A stretch of DNA of 64,000 bases from Nocardioides pinisoli (GTDB lineage: Bacteria > Actinomycetota > Actinomycetes > Propionibacteriales > Nocardioidaceae), in assembly GCF_024199985.1 (NCBI RefSeq), contig NZ_JANARS010000009.1:62001-126000 (forward strand), read 5' to 3'. The stretch's first letter is position 1, and each line of letters starts with the position of its first letter. Made by a program: the position numbers and the translations under genes. This document shows, piece after piece, positions 46,273-53,255 of this stretch. The notes under the pieces were generated by a model. It ran no database searches and was not told the origin of the DNA. It was given only the letters and a program-made list of their open reading frames with translations.

Positions 46273-46363
46273 GGAGGAATTGCCCCTTCGGCGCACGACG
46301 TCCGGTCCGGGGACCGTGCGCCGCGACTCTCCCGCATGGGATGTCGGCGGAACCGAGTCTAGC
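46273..46363 (-). ncRNA. Truncated glycine riboswitch (5' half only) with promoter
   Basis: Minus-strand promoter -10 TAGACT (46356-46361), then CGCCGACATCCCATGCGGGAGAG, a P3 arm different from the gcvP copy (GGCGCACG/CGTGCGCC), then GCCGAAGGGGCAATTCCTCC. It stops there; the CTCTCAGGCA partner strand is absent and the sequence continues as island DNA. Without its 3' half it cannot form the aptamer. Transcription would run into the 251-aa gene. Confidence 0.7.
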
Positions 46364-46463
46364 GGGACCGGGCCGAAATGACCGAGGCCGCCCGGTGCGC
46401 GGGCGGCCTCGTCGAGATCCTGGAGAAGATGCGGGTGGAGCCGGTGGAGGGTCGGAGCGAGCG

Positions 46464-47072
46464 TCAGCCGGTCTGCCGGGCGGCGCGCCGGGCGGCGAGC
46501 TCGTCGTTGGCCGACGGCGCCGCCTGCTCCGCGGTGCGCTCGGAGGGCAGCTCGGCGAGCGTTCCCTCGATCTCGCGCCACACCCCGCCGATCGCGATGC
46601 CGAAGACGCCCTGTCCGCCCTGGAGCAGGTCGATGACCTCGTCGTTGCTGGTGCACTCGTAGACCGAGGCGCCGTCGCTCATCAGCGTCACGCGGGTCAG
46701 GTCGTCGGTGCCCCGCTCGCGCAGGTGGGCGGTCGCGGTGCGGATCTGCTGCAGCGAGATGCCGGCGTCGAGGAGCCGCTTGACGACCTTGAGGATCAGG
46801 ATGTCGCGGAAGGAGTACAGCCGCTGCGACCCGGAGCCGGCGGCGCCGCGGACGCTCGGCTCGACGAGCCCGGTGCGGGCCCAGTAGTCGAGCTGGCGGT
46901 AGGTGATGCCGGCGGCGTTGCACGCCGTAGGACCGCGGTAGCCGGTGTCGCTCGGCAGCGGCGAGACGTCGTCGGCGAAGAGCAGGCCCTGCTCCTCGGC
47001 GAGGTCGGCGGCGGCGGCCGCAGCCTTCATGCCGGCGGTGTCGGCGCCGTTCTCGTTCTCGTTGCTAGCCAC
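46464..47072 (-). CDS. MerR-family transcriptional regulator (Rv1830/ResR-like)
   Basis: A 202-residue regulator by position equal to mycobacterial Rv1830 (ResR/McdR), which controls cell division and growth resumption. The MerR winged helix starts at GYRGPTACNAAGITYRQLDYWARTG with the wing SQRLYSFRDILILKVVKRLLDAGISLQQIR. The GTG start at 47072 has GGAGG six bases upstream. Residues 1-40 are an extra acidic, Ala-rich arm. The operator-like inverted repeat at 47233-47255 lies upstream. Confidence 0.9.
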   Translation of the reverse strand: MASNENENGADTAGMKAAAAAADLAEEQGLLFADDVSPLPSDTGYRGPTACNAAGITYRQLDYWARTGLVEPSVRGAAGSGSQRLYSFRDILILKVVKRLLDAGISLQQIRTATAHLRERGTDDLTRVTLMSDGASVYECTSNDEVIDLLQGGQGVFGIAIGGVWREIEGTLAELPSERTAEQAAPSANDELAARRAARQTG

Positions 47073-47231
47073 AGTGACCCTCCAGGTCAGTTCCTCCGCT
47101 GAGCGGTAACTCCTGGGGGAAGGGCCCGCCCGGCGCCGGAGGACCGACAACCACAACGGTGGAGTTACAACAGAGACAGTTCAAACTAAGCCCGATGCGT
47201 CGGGTTGTCCATCCACGCAGCGGCGTGTCGT

Positions 47232-47260
47232 AACCCTCAACCTCAACTTGAGGGTGAGGG
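47232..47260 (-). promoter_or_regulatory. MerR-type operator upstream of the regulator gene
   Basis: ACCCTCAA (47233-47240) and TTGAGGGT (47248-47255) form a perfect inverted repeat with a 7-bp spacer, and the run contains TCAACCTCAAC. The same 11-mer occurs, reversed, upstream of garA at about 49093-49103. MerR proteins bind this kind of CCTCAA/TTGAGG dyad. Confidence 0.55.
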
Positions 47261-47271
47261 TCCGGCTGGGG

Positions 47272-47739
47272 TCAGTGCGACTCGAAGTCGTCGGGCGAGA
47301 CGTGGTCGAGGAACTCGCGGAACCGCTCGACCTCGTCCTCCTGCTCGGCGGGCACTGCCAGGCCGGCCTCGTCCAGCACGGCCTCGGCACACACGATGCG
47401 GGTGCCGGTGCGCAGGGCGAGCGCGATGGAGTCGGACGGACGGGCACCGACCTCGGCGCCGCCGTCGAAGACCAGCTGGGCGAAGAACACCCCGTCCTTC
47501 ATGTCGATGATGCGCACCTCGTCGAGGTGCTGACCCGTGGCCTCGAGCACGTCGCGCATCAGGTCGTGGGTGAGCGGCCGCGGCGGCGTCACGCCCTGCT
47601 GGGCGAAGGCGATGGCCGTGGCCTCGACCGCCCCGATCCAGATCGGGAGGTAGCGCTCCCCCGTGACCTCGCGCAGCAGCACGATCGGCTGGTTGGAGGG
47701 CATCTCGACGCGGACACCCACGACGTCCATTTCGCGCAT
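47272..47739 (-). CDS. DUF151 bifunctional nuclease-family protein (Rv1829-like)
   Basis: A 155-residue DUF151 (BFN) protein. It has the family opening MREMDVVGVRVEMPSNQPIVLL, LPIWIGAVEATAIA, and PRPLTHDLMRDVLEATG, with SDSIALALRTGTRIVCAEAVL. Plant relatives have RNase and DNase activity; the bacterial role is unsettled. It sits between the two MerR genes as in mycobacteria. Confidence 0.93.
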   Translation of the reverse strand: MREMDVVGVRVEMPSNQPIVLLREVTGERYLPIWIGAVEATAIAFAQQGVTPPRPLTHDLMRDVLEATGQHLDEVRIIDMKDGVFFAQLVFDGGAEVGARPSDSIALALRTGTRIVCAEAVLDEAGLAVPAEQEDEVERFREFLDHVSPDDFESH

Positions 47740-47792
47740 GCGTCCAGACTACTCACGCGTCCTGATCGCCCCGCGAGGGCGGGGCCGCCGGA

Positions 47793-48533
47793 TCAGCCGC
47801 GGTCCAGACCGACCTTCACCAAGGTCGCGTGCAGGCGGACCGAGAGCGCCGCGATCTCGGACGTGGCGTCCTCGGCGCGCCCGCGGGCGGCAGCGTCGCG
47901 GCCACGGGCGAGGGGAGCGACCACCTGCTGGACCAGGCCGACCTCGCGGTCGGCGGCCGTCTTGAACGCGCGCAGGTGGCGCGGCTCGAACCCGAAGTCG
48001 GCCAGCTCGCGCGCGGTCTGTGCCACCACCAGCGCGTCGCTGTCGAAGTGACCGGTGCCGCTGCGAGCGCTCACGAGGCCGTACTGCTCGAGCTCGGTGA
48101 GCAGGTCCTCCGAGATGTCGGCCACCTTGATCAGCTCACGGCGCGAGAGGCGCAGGTCGCTGCTGCGGCGGAACGACTCGGGGCTCGGCAGGCCGTCGGC
48201 GCTCAGCGCGACCTTGGGCACGGTCGGCACGACCGACTCGATCGCCGGCGGCTCCAGGCCGCGGTCGATCGCGTCGAGGTGGTCGCCGATCACCTTCAGC
48301 GGCAGGTAGTGGTCGCGCTGCATGGTCAGGATGTAGCGCAGTCGCGACACGTCGTCCGCTGAGAACTTGCGGTAGCCGGCAGCGGTCCGCTCGGGCTTGA
48401 CGAGACCCTGGTCCTCGAGGAAGCGGATCTTGGGGATGGTCACCCCGGGGAAGTCGCCTCGCAGCTGGTCGAGCACCTGACCGATGTTGTAGCGGGCGCC
48501 GCGACTCGCACCCGAGGCCGTCGAGGCACTCAC
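47793..48533 (-). CDS. ftsR: MerR-family regulator FtsR (Rv1828-like)
   Basis: A 246-residue MerR regulator corresponding to Rv1828 and C. glutamicum FtsR, an activator of ftsZ. Winged helix: YNIGQVLDQLRGDFPGVTIPKIRFLEDQG, then GYRKFSADDVSRLRYILTMQR. A second winged-helix-like domain starts near RRELIKVADISEDLL. It lies 3 bp downstream of garA and is certainly cotranscribed with it. Confidence 0.9.
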   Translation of the reverse strand: MSASTASGASRGARYNIGQVLDQLRGDFPGVTIPKIRFLEDQGLVKPERTAAGYRKFSADDVSRLRYILTMQRDHYLPLKVIGDHLDAIDRGLEPPAIESVVPTVPKVALSADGLPSPESFRRSSDLRLSRRELIKVADISEDLLTELEQYGLVSARSGTGHFDSDALVVAQTARELADFGFEPRHLRAFKTAADREVGLVQQVVAPLARGRDAAARGRAEDATSEIAALSVRLHATLVKVGLDRG

Positions 48534-48536
48534 GGC

Positions 48537-49049
48537 TCAGCTGGCCGGGTGGGAGGAGAAGAACACCAGGCGGTACTTGCCGATCTGGACCTCGTCACCG
48601 TCGTTGAGCTCGACGGAGTCGATCCGGTCACGGTTGACGTAGGTGCCGTTGAGGCTGCCGACGTCGCTCACGGTGTAGCCCGAGCCCGAGCGGCGGAACT
48701 CCGCGTGCCGGCGCGAGACGGTGACGTCGTCGAGGAAGATCTCGCTGTCCGGGTGGCGGCCGGCGCCCACGACGTCGACGTCGAGGAGGAACCTGCTGCC
48801 GGCGCTCGGTCCGCGCTGCACGACCAGCAGCGCGTGGCCCTCGGGGAGGGCGTCGACCGCCGCCGCGTCGACCGGGCTGAGCTGGCGGTCGGAGGACTCC
48901 CGCTGGTCGGGGACCCCGAAGGTGATCGTCGCAGTGGACTCGACCGGGCTCGCGCCCGTGTCCTCCCCAGCGAGCAGCTTGGTGCCGCACTGGGCACAGA
49001 AGCGCGCATCGTCAGGGTTCTGCTTGCCACAGGCGGTGCAGAACGGCAT
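48537..49049 (-). CDS. garA: FHA-domain protein GarA with N-terminal zinc ribbon
   Basis: A 170-residue regulator. In mycobacteria GarA, when unphosphorylated, inhibits 2-oxoglutarate dehydrogenase and glutamate dehydrogenase; PknG/PknB phosphorylation relieves it. Here the N-terminus is an extra zinc ribbon (C4, C7, C18, C21), unlike the short GarA of mycobacteria. A Thr/Ser-rich segment (VESTATITFG) sits where the phospho-site would be, and the FHA core is GAGRHPDSEIFLDDVTVSRRHAEF and DVGSLNGTYVN. The operator-like repeat is upstream. Confidence 0.9.
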   Translation of the reverse strand: MPFCTACGKQNPDDARFCAQCGTKLLAGEDTGASPVESTATITFGVPDQRESSDRQLSPVDAAAVDALPEGHALLVVQRGPSAGSRFLLDVDVVGAGRHPDSEIFLDDVTVSRRHAEFRRSGSGYTVSDVGSLNGTYVNRDRIDSVELNDGDEVQIGKYRLVFFSSHPAS

Positions 49050-49077
49050 TTGGAAGCTCCTCGACGGATCGACGCTG

Positions 49078-49103
49078 AACCCTCAGGCGAGGGTTGAGGT
49101 TGA
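49078..49103 (-). promoter_or_regulatory. MerR-type operator upstream of garA
   Basis: AACCCTC (49078-49084) and GAGGGTT (49089-49095) form an inverted repeat, followed by GAGGTTGA. Read on the minus strand it contains TCAACCTCAAC, as in the repeat upstream of the second MerR gene. It lies about 30-55 bases before the garA start. Confidence 0.5.
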
Positions 49104-49168
49104 CGGTTTCCCCGAACCTACCAGCCCGGCGGTGCCGCTGCCGGGCGGTCGGACCACACCGGTCGGGC

Positions 49169-49555
49169 TCAGCCGTCCAGCCCGGCCTGGTAGGCGGCGG
49201 CGTCCATGAGCCCGTCGACCTGGGCGGCGTCGGCGACGCCGACCTCGAACAGCCAGCCCGCCTCGTAGGGGTCGCTGTTGACCAGCTCGGGGGTGGAGTC
49301 CAGGGCCGGGTTGGTGGCCACCACCTCACCCGTCACCGGGGCGTAGATGTCGCTGACCGACTTGGTGGACTCGAGCTCCCCGCAGGTCTCCCCCGCCGTC
49401 ACCTGGTCGCCGACCTGCGGCAGGGAGACGTACACGATGTCGCCGAGGGCGTCCTGGGCGAAGTCGGTGATCCCGACACGGACCGAGCCCTCGGTGTCAC
49501 CGGGGGTGCGGACCCACTCGTGCTCGCTGGTGTACTTGAGGTTCTCCGGATACAC
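49169..49555 (-). CDS. gcvH: Glycine cleavage system H protein
   Basis: A 128-residue lipoyl carrier that takes the aminomethyl group from GcvP. The lipoylated lysine is K65 in [18 protein letters not shown] 49555 has AGGAG five bases before it; the longer frame upstream adds a non-homologous Pro/Ala tract. It starts the garA-ftsR neighbourhood on the minus strand. Confidence 0.95.
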   Translation of the reverse strand: MYPENLKYTSEHEWVRTPGDTEGSVRVGITDFAQDALGDIVYVSLPQVGDQVTAGETCGELESTKSVSDIYAPVTGEVVATNPALDSTPELVNSDPYEAGWLFEVGVADAAQVDGLMDAAAYQAGLDG

Positions 49556-49616
49556 GGGGACTCCTAGGTGCGGTGGTCGTGACGTGGGACGTGCGGCTGC
49601 GGGGGTGTCCGGCAGG

Positions 49617-50369
49617 CTACTGGCCGGTGCCGAACTCCGCATACTCAGGTCGGGACGGCTCCCGGACGCTGGTGATCTGGACGGCTTCGAGCTCCTCCAC
49701 CTCCACCGAGGCGCCGTCGTAGGTCTCCAGGGTCTCGATGGGTCCGGTGGAGAAGGACAGCGCCGTGCTGAGCACGTGCGGGTCGCCGATCACCTCGAGG
49801 ACGTAGGGCGGCTCCAGCAGCTGGCCGTCGAGCTCGATGCCGCCCACCGCGGAGTCGAACGAGCTGTCCGCCCCGAGCCGGATCGAGTCGTTGAACTCCA
49901 TCGCCTCGGCGCCGGCCGTCCGCAGCTCCTGCACCGTGTCGAGGAGCGACCCGACGTTGACGCGGCTCGACGACTCGGTGATGGTCACCCGCACGCCCGG
50001 GCCCGTGACGGGCACGAGCCCCGCGATGATGTTGAGGGTGCGGACCCGCTGCTCGGCCTCGTCGAGCGCCGCGAACCGTGCCTGGTTCTCGTCGGCGAGC
50101 TCGTCGCGCCGGGCCTCGAGCCGGTCGACCTCGCGCCGTGCTCGCTCGGCGGTGCCGGTGAGCCCGTCGAGCACCTCGACCAGCTCTCCCTCGCGGAGAC
50201 CGGCGTAGGTGTCGTTGGCCGCGGTGTCACGCACCTGGACGACGAAGGCGAAGCCCAGGACGGCCAGCAGCGCCCCGACCACGACCTGGCGTCGCGACGG
50301 TCGTACCACCGCGCGGCGCAGCCGCTCGCGACCGGGCTCGGGCTGGGGGCGGGTGCGGTGCTCAGGCAT
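49617..50369 (-). CDS. DUF881 membrane-anchored protein
   Basis: A 250-residue DUF881 protein. Basic N-terminus, one helix [18 protein letters not shown], a coiled coil at about 75-110, then the DUF881 domain with [17 protein letters not shown] and [11 protein letters not shown]. In mycobacteria (Rv1825) members are linked to peptidoglycan and division. It overlaps the small basic gene by 8 bp. Confidence 0.9.
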   Translation of the reverse strand: MPEHRTRPQPEPGRERLRRAVVRPSRRQVVVGALLAVLGFAFVVQVRDTAANDTYAGLREGELVEVLDGLTGTAERARREVDRLEARRDELADENQARFAALDEAEQRVRTLNIIAGLVPVTGPGVRVTITESSSRVNVGSLLDTVQELRTAGAEAMEFNDSIRLGADSSFDSAVGGIELDGQLLEPPYVLEVIGDPHVLSTALSFSTGPIETLETYDGASVEVEELEAVQITSVREPSRPEYAEFGTGQ

Positions 50370-50694
50370 GGAAGACGTGCCTACGGATCGCTGCGACGTT
50401 GGAGAAGATGCGGATGCCCAGCACGACGACCACGCCGGTGCTGAGCTGCGAGCCGACGCCCAGCTGGTCGCCGAGGTAGACGATGGCCGCCGCGACCACG
50501 ACGTTGCTGACGAACGAGACGACGAAGACCTTGTCGTCGAAGATGCCGTCGAGGTAGGCGCGGAGCGCGCCGAAGACCGCGTCGAGGGCGGCTACCACGG
50601 CGATCGGCAGGTAGTTCTGCAGGCTGAGCGGGACGTCGGGGGCGAAGGCCAGCCCGGCGATGATGCCCAGGAGCAGGCCGAGTGCGGCGATCAC
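50362..50694 (-). CDS. Small basic family membrane protein (DUF1290)
   Basis: A 110-residue, three-helix protein of the sbp/DUF1290 family, with AALGLLLGIIAGLAF, LPIAVVAALDAVFGALRAYLDGIFDDKVFVVSFVSNVVVAA, and the conserved YLGDQLGVGSQLSTGVVVVLGIRIFSNVAAIRR. GTG start. It overlaps both flanking DUF881 genes, as in Rv1823-Rv1825. Confidence 0.93.
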   Translation of the reverse strand: MIAALGLLLGIIAGLAFAPDVPLSLQNYLPIAVVAALDAVFGALRAYLDGIFDDKVFVVSFVSNVVVAAAIVYLGDQLGVGSQLSTGVVVVLGIRIFSNVAAIRRHVFHA

Positions 50695-51578
50695 GGCGAG
50701 CTCCCTTCTCGTTCAGGCCCGCTGTTGGGGTCGGCATCGAGCTCGATCACATCACGGAGGACGCGTTCGGGCGCAGCCGGCAGGCGGATGTCGTCGACAT
50801 TCTCCGCGGCGTAGACAAATCCGTAGTTGTTGACGCGGGCGAACCACTGCTGCCCCTGGTAGGTCTCGACGAGCCGGGCCTGCAGGGTGCGCGGGTCGCC
50901 GATCGCCGAGACGACGTAGGGGGCGTTGACCGGGCGGCCGTTGACGTGGACGGCACGGTTGGTGTTGCGGATGCCGCCCAGTGCGTTGACCCGCTGGTCG
51001 TTGATCGCCACGGCCTCCGCGCCGGCGGCGAAGAGGCCGTCGACCAGCGTGGCGAGGTCCTCGTCGAGCACCTCGCCGTCCACCTCTCCCCCGGGCCGGT
51101 CGTCGACGGTGATCCGCACGCCGGGGCCGTGGACGGCGGAGAAGCCGGAGACGAGCTCGGCGCGGCGGACCCGCGTCTCCATGTCGTCGAGCTCCCCCTG
51201 GTTCTTCGTGCTGCTGCTCGCGAGGGCGGCGTTGGACCTGTTCAGGTCGGCGATCTGACTCTGGAGCGCGCGGACCTGGTCGCTGCGGTTGTCGATCTGC
51301 TCGACCAGCGCGGCCCTGCTCAGCTCCTCGGCCGGGGCCTCCCGGTCGGTCTGCACGGCCACGACGGCCGCCATCAGCCCGAGGACCGCCACCGCCAGCA
51401 GGCTGGACCAGTGCGGCCGAGTCGCCTGGGGACCGTCATCGCCCGCAGCGGCGCGCTTCTGGGCGACGTGGGCGTAGTCCTCGTCCATCGACCGCGTGGT
51501 GATGAGGGTCAGCAGCGGGGTCGTGACGTGCTCGGGCAACCGGGGCTCCGCCCCCGGACGGGGCTCCGGCTCAGCCAT
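50691..51578 (-). CDS. DUF881 membrane-anchored protein
   Basis: A 295-residue DUF881 protein with a longer cytoplasmic head, one helix SSLLAVAVLGLMAAVVAVQ, a coiled coil (about 88-130) and the DUF881 core GFSAVHGPGVRITVDD and EAVAINDQRVNALG. ATG 51578. It overlaps the phosphatidyltransferase gene by 8 bp. Equivalent to Rv1823. Confidence 0.9.
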   Translation of the reverse strand: MAEPEPRPGAEPRLPEHVTTPLLTLITTRSMDEDYAHVAQKRAAAGDDGPQATRPHWSSLLAVAVLGLMAAVVAVQTDREAPAEELSRAALVEQIDNRSDQVRALQSQIADLNRSNAALASSSTKNQGELDDMETRVRRAELVSGFSAVHGPGVRITVDDRPGGEVDGEVLDEDLATLVDGLFAAGAEAVAINDQRVNALGGIRNTNRAVHVNGRPVNAPYVVSAIGDPRTLQARLVETYQGQQWFARVNNYGFVYAAENVDDIRLPAAPERVLRDVIELDADPNSGPEREGSSP

Positions 51579-52170
51579 GGTCCGTCGCCGGTGATCTACG
51601 ACGTGGCGTCTCGCGCAGCAGGGTGCGCACCTGCCAGGCGTAGAGGACCCCCGCCCACCAGTAGAGGCCGATCCCCCACCACGCGAACGCCCACCCGAAG
51701 TTGCGGGCGAGGGTGGCGACGATGCCGTCGCCCTCGCCGAGGAGCAGCAGCGGGAAGGCGTAGAGCAGGTTGAAGGTGGCCGCCTTGCCGAGGAAGTGCA
51801 CCGGCAGGGCGGAGAAGCCCCGCGTGCGCAGGAGCGGCACGAGGCCCCACAGGAAGAGGTCGCGCAGCGGCAGCGCGATGGCCACCCACCACGGGATGAT
51901 GTCGCGCAGGTAGAGGCCGACCACGACCGCCAGGATGTAGAGCCGGTCGGCCACCGGGTCGAGGATCTCGCCCAGCGTGGAGTACTGGTCGAGCCGTCGC
52001 GCCAGCCACCCGTCGAGGAAGTCGGTGAAGCCGGCGACCATCAGCACCACGAGCGCGATGGCGTCGGCCTCCGGGCCGAGCACCAGCCAGAGGAAGAGGG
52101 GCACGCCGGCCAGCCGCACCACACTGATGATGTTGGGCACGGTCCAGACGCGAGAGGCTTCCTCGGACAC
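51571..52170 (-). CDS. CDP-alcohol phosphatidyltransferase
   Basis: A 199-residue membrane enzyme that transfers a phosphatidyl group from CDP-diacylglycerol to an alcohol. The DGx2ARx8Gx3Dx3D signature is DGWLARRLDQYSTLGEILDPVADRL. Position equals Rv1822 (pgsA2). The acceptor (glycerol phosphate, inositol phosphate or phosphatidylglycerol) is not certain. GTG start. It heads the four-gene overlapping unit. Confidence 0.9.
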   Translation of the reverse strand: MSEEASRVWTVPNIISVVRLAGVPLFLWLVLGPEADAIALVVLMVAGFTDFLDGWLARRLDQYSTLGEILDPVADRLYILAVVVGLYLRDIIPWWVAIALPLRDLFLWGLVPLLRTRGFSALPVHFLGKAATFNLLYAFPLLLLGEGDGIVATLARNFGWAFAWWGIGLYWWAGVLYAWQVRTLLRETPRRRSPATDHG

Positions 52171-52190
52171 GATCAGACCCTATCCAGCAC

Positions 52191-53255
52191 TCAGTACGCC
52201 TCGGCGCCGGACACGTCGTGGTGCGCGGCGTCGCGGATCTCGCCGACGAGCTCCTCGAGCACGTCCTCGAGCGTCACCAGCCCGATGACGCTGCCGTCAC
52301 GCTCCACCACCCGCGCCATGTGGGCGCCCTTGACCTGGAGGCTCTCCAGCGCGTCGTGGAGCAGGTCGTCGGGGTGGACCGACGCGAAGGGCCGGATCCA
52401 CTTGTCCTCGATGACGCGCGAGCGCTTGTCGTCGTCTGACTCCAGGGCGTCCTTGATGTGGAGGTAGCCCAGCATCGTGCCGTCGTCGCCGGCGACCGGG
52501 AAGCGGCTGAAGCCGGTGGCGGCGCAGACTGCCTCGACGTCGGCGACGGTCGATCCCGGTGCCACCGTGGCGAGGGAGTCGGGCGTCATGACGATCGACG
52601 CCACCGATTTCTCGGTGAAGCCGAGAGCCCCCGCGAGCCTGTCGTACTCGTCGGCCTCGATCAGGCCCTCGCCGCGCGACTCCTCGACGAGGGCGGCGAC
52701 CTCCTCGCGGGTGAAGCTCGAGTGGACCTCGTCCTTGGGCTCGATGCGCAGCAGCCGCAGCACGCCGTTGGCGGCCATGTTCATGCCGGCGATGACGGGT
52801 CGCAGCACGGTGACGATCGCCATCATCGGGGGGCTGAGGACCAGCGCGGCCCGGTCGGCACCGGCGAGCGCGATGTTCTTCGGCACCATCTCGCCGAGGA
52901 CGACGTGCAGGTAGACCACGATCGACATCGCGACCACGAAGGACACCGGGTGCAGCAGGTCGTCGGGCATCCGGGCGGCGTGGAACACCGGCTCGAGCAG
53001 GTGGGCGACAGCGGGCTCGCCGATGGCACCCAGTCCGAGCGAGCAGACGGTGATGCCGAGCTGGGCGCCGGCCATGACGAGCGAGATGTTCTCCATCGCC
53101 CGCAGCGTGGTGCGGGCGGCTCGGGAACCCTCCTGCGCGCGCGGCTCGATCTGGCTGCGGCGGGCGGCGAGCAGGGCGAACTCCGAGCCGACGAAGAAGG
53201 CGTTGAGGGCCAGGAGCACGACGGCGAGGCCCACGCCGAAGAGGTCACTGTTCAC
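52191..53255 (-). CDS. CNNM/CorC-type (HlyC/CorC family) transporter protein
   Basis: A 354-residue protein with an N-terminal DUF21 membrane domain (three to four helices, GEMVPKNIAL motif), then a CBS pair (ASIVMTPDSLATVAPGSTVADVEAVCA; KWIRPFASVHPDDLLHDALESLQ) and a short tail. There is no CorC_HlyC C-terminal domain, unlike its neighbour. Family members regulate Mg2+ or Co2+ export. GTG start 53255, overlapping the upstream gene by 11 bp. Confidence 0.92.
   Translation of the reverse strand: MNSDLFGVGLAVVLLALNAFFVGSEFALLAARRSQIEPRAQEGSRAARTTLRAMENISLVMAGAQLGITVCSLGLGAIGEPAVAHLLEPVFHAARMPDDLLHPVSFVVAMSIVVYLHVVLGEMVPKNIALAGADRAALVLSPPMMAIVTVLRPVIAGMNMAANGVLRLLRIEPKDEVHSSFTREEVAALVEESRGEGLIEADEYDRLAGALGFTEKSVASIVMTPDSLATVAPGSTVADVEAVCAATGFSRFPVAGDDGTMLGYLHIKDALESDDDKRSRVIEDKWIRPFASVHPDDLLHDALESLQVKGAHMARVVERDGSVIGLVTLEDVLEELVGEIRDAAHHDVSGAEAY

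Larger units (their letters stand above)
41220..46363. mobile_element. Genomic island inserted at the glycine riboswitch
   Basis: About 5 kb of small, mostly exported or membrane genes lies between the gcvP riboswitch and the conserved MerR gene. It is bounded by direct repeats. A 22-bp block (41220-41241 and 46273-46294, ending GCCCCTTCGGCGC), a 25-bp block (41271-41295 and 46325-46349, starting GACTCTCCCGCATGGGATGT) and the AGTCTAGC promoter block (41301-41308 and 46356-46363) are identical. The 29- to 30-bp stretch between the first two blocks differs. No integrase, resolvase or transposase is visible inside. Boundaries are approximate to within the repeats. Confidence 0.6.

Noticed and set aside
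46273..46363. Second riboswitch copy as a working regulator
   Set aside because: The CTCTCAGGCA half that must pair with GGGAGAG is absent.
41220..46363. An integrase or recombinase gene inside the island
   Set aside because: I looked on both strands for tyrosine or serine recombinase motifs and found none in the island frames.
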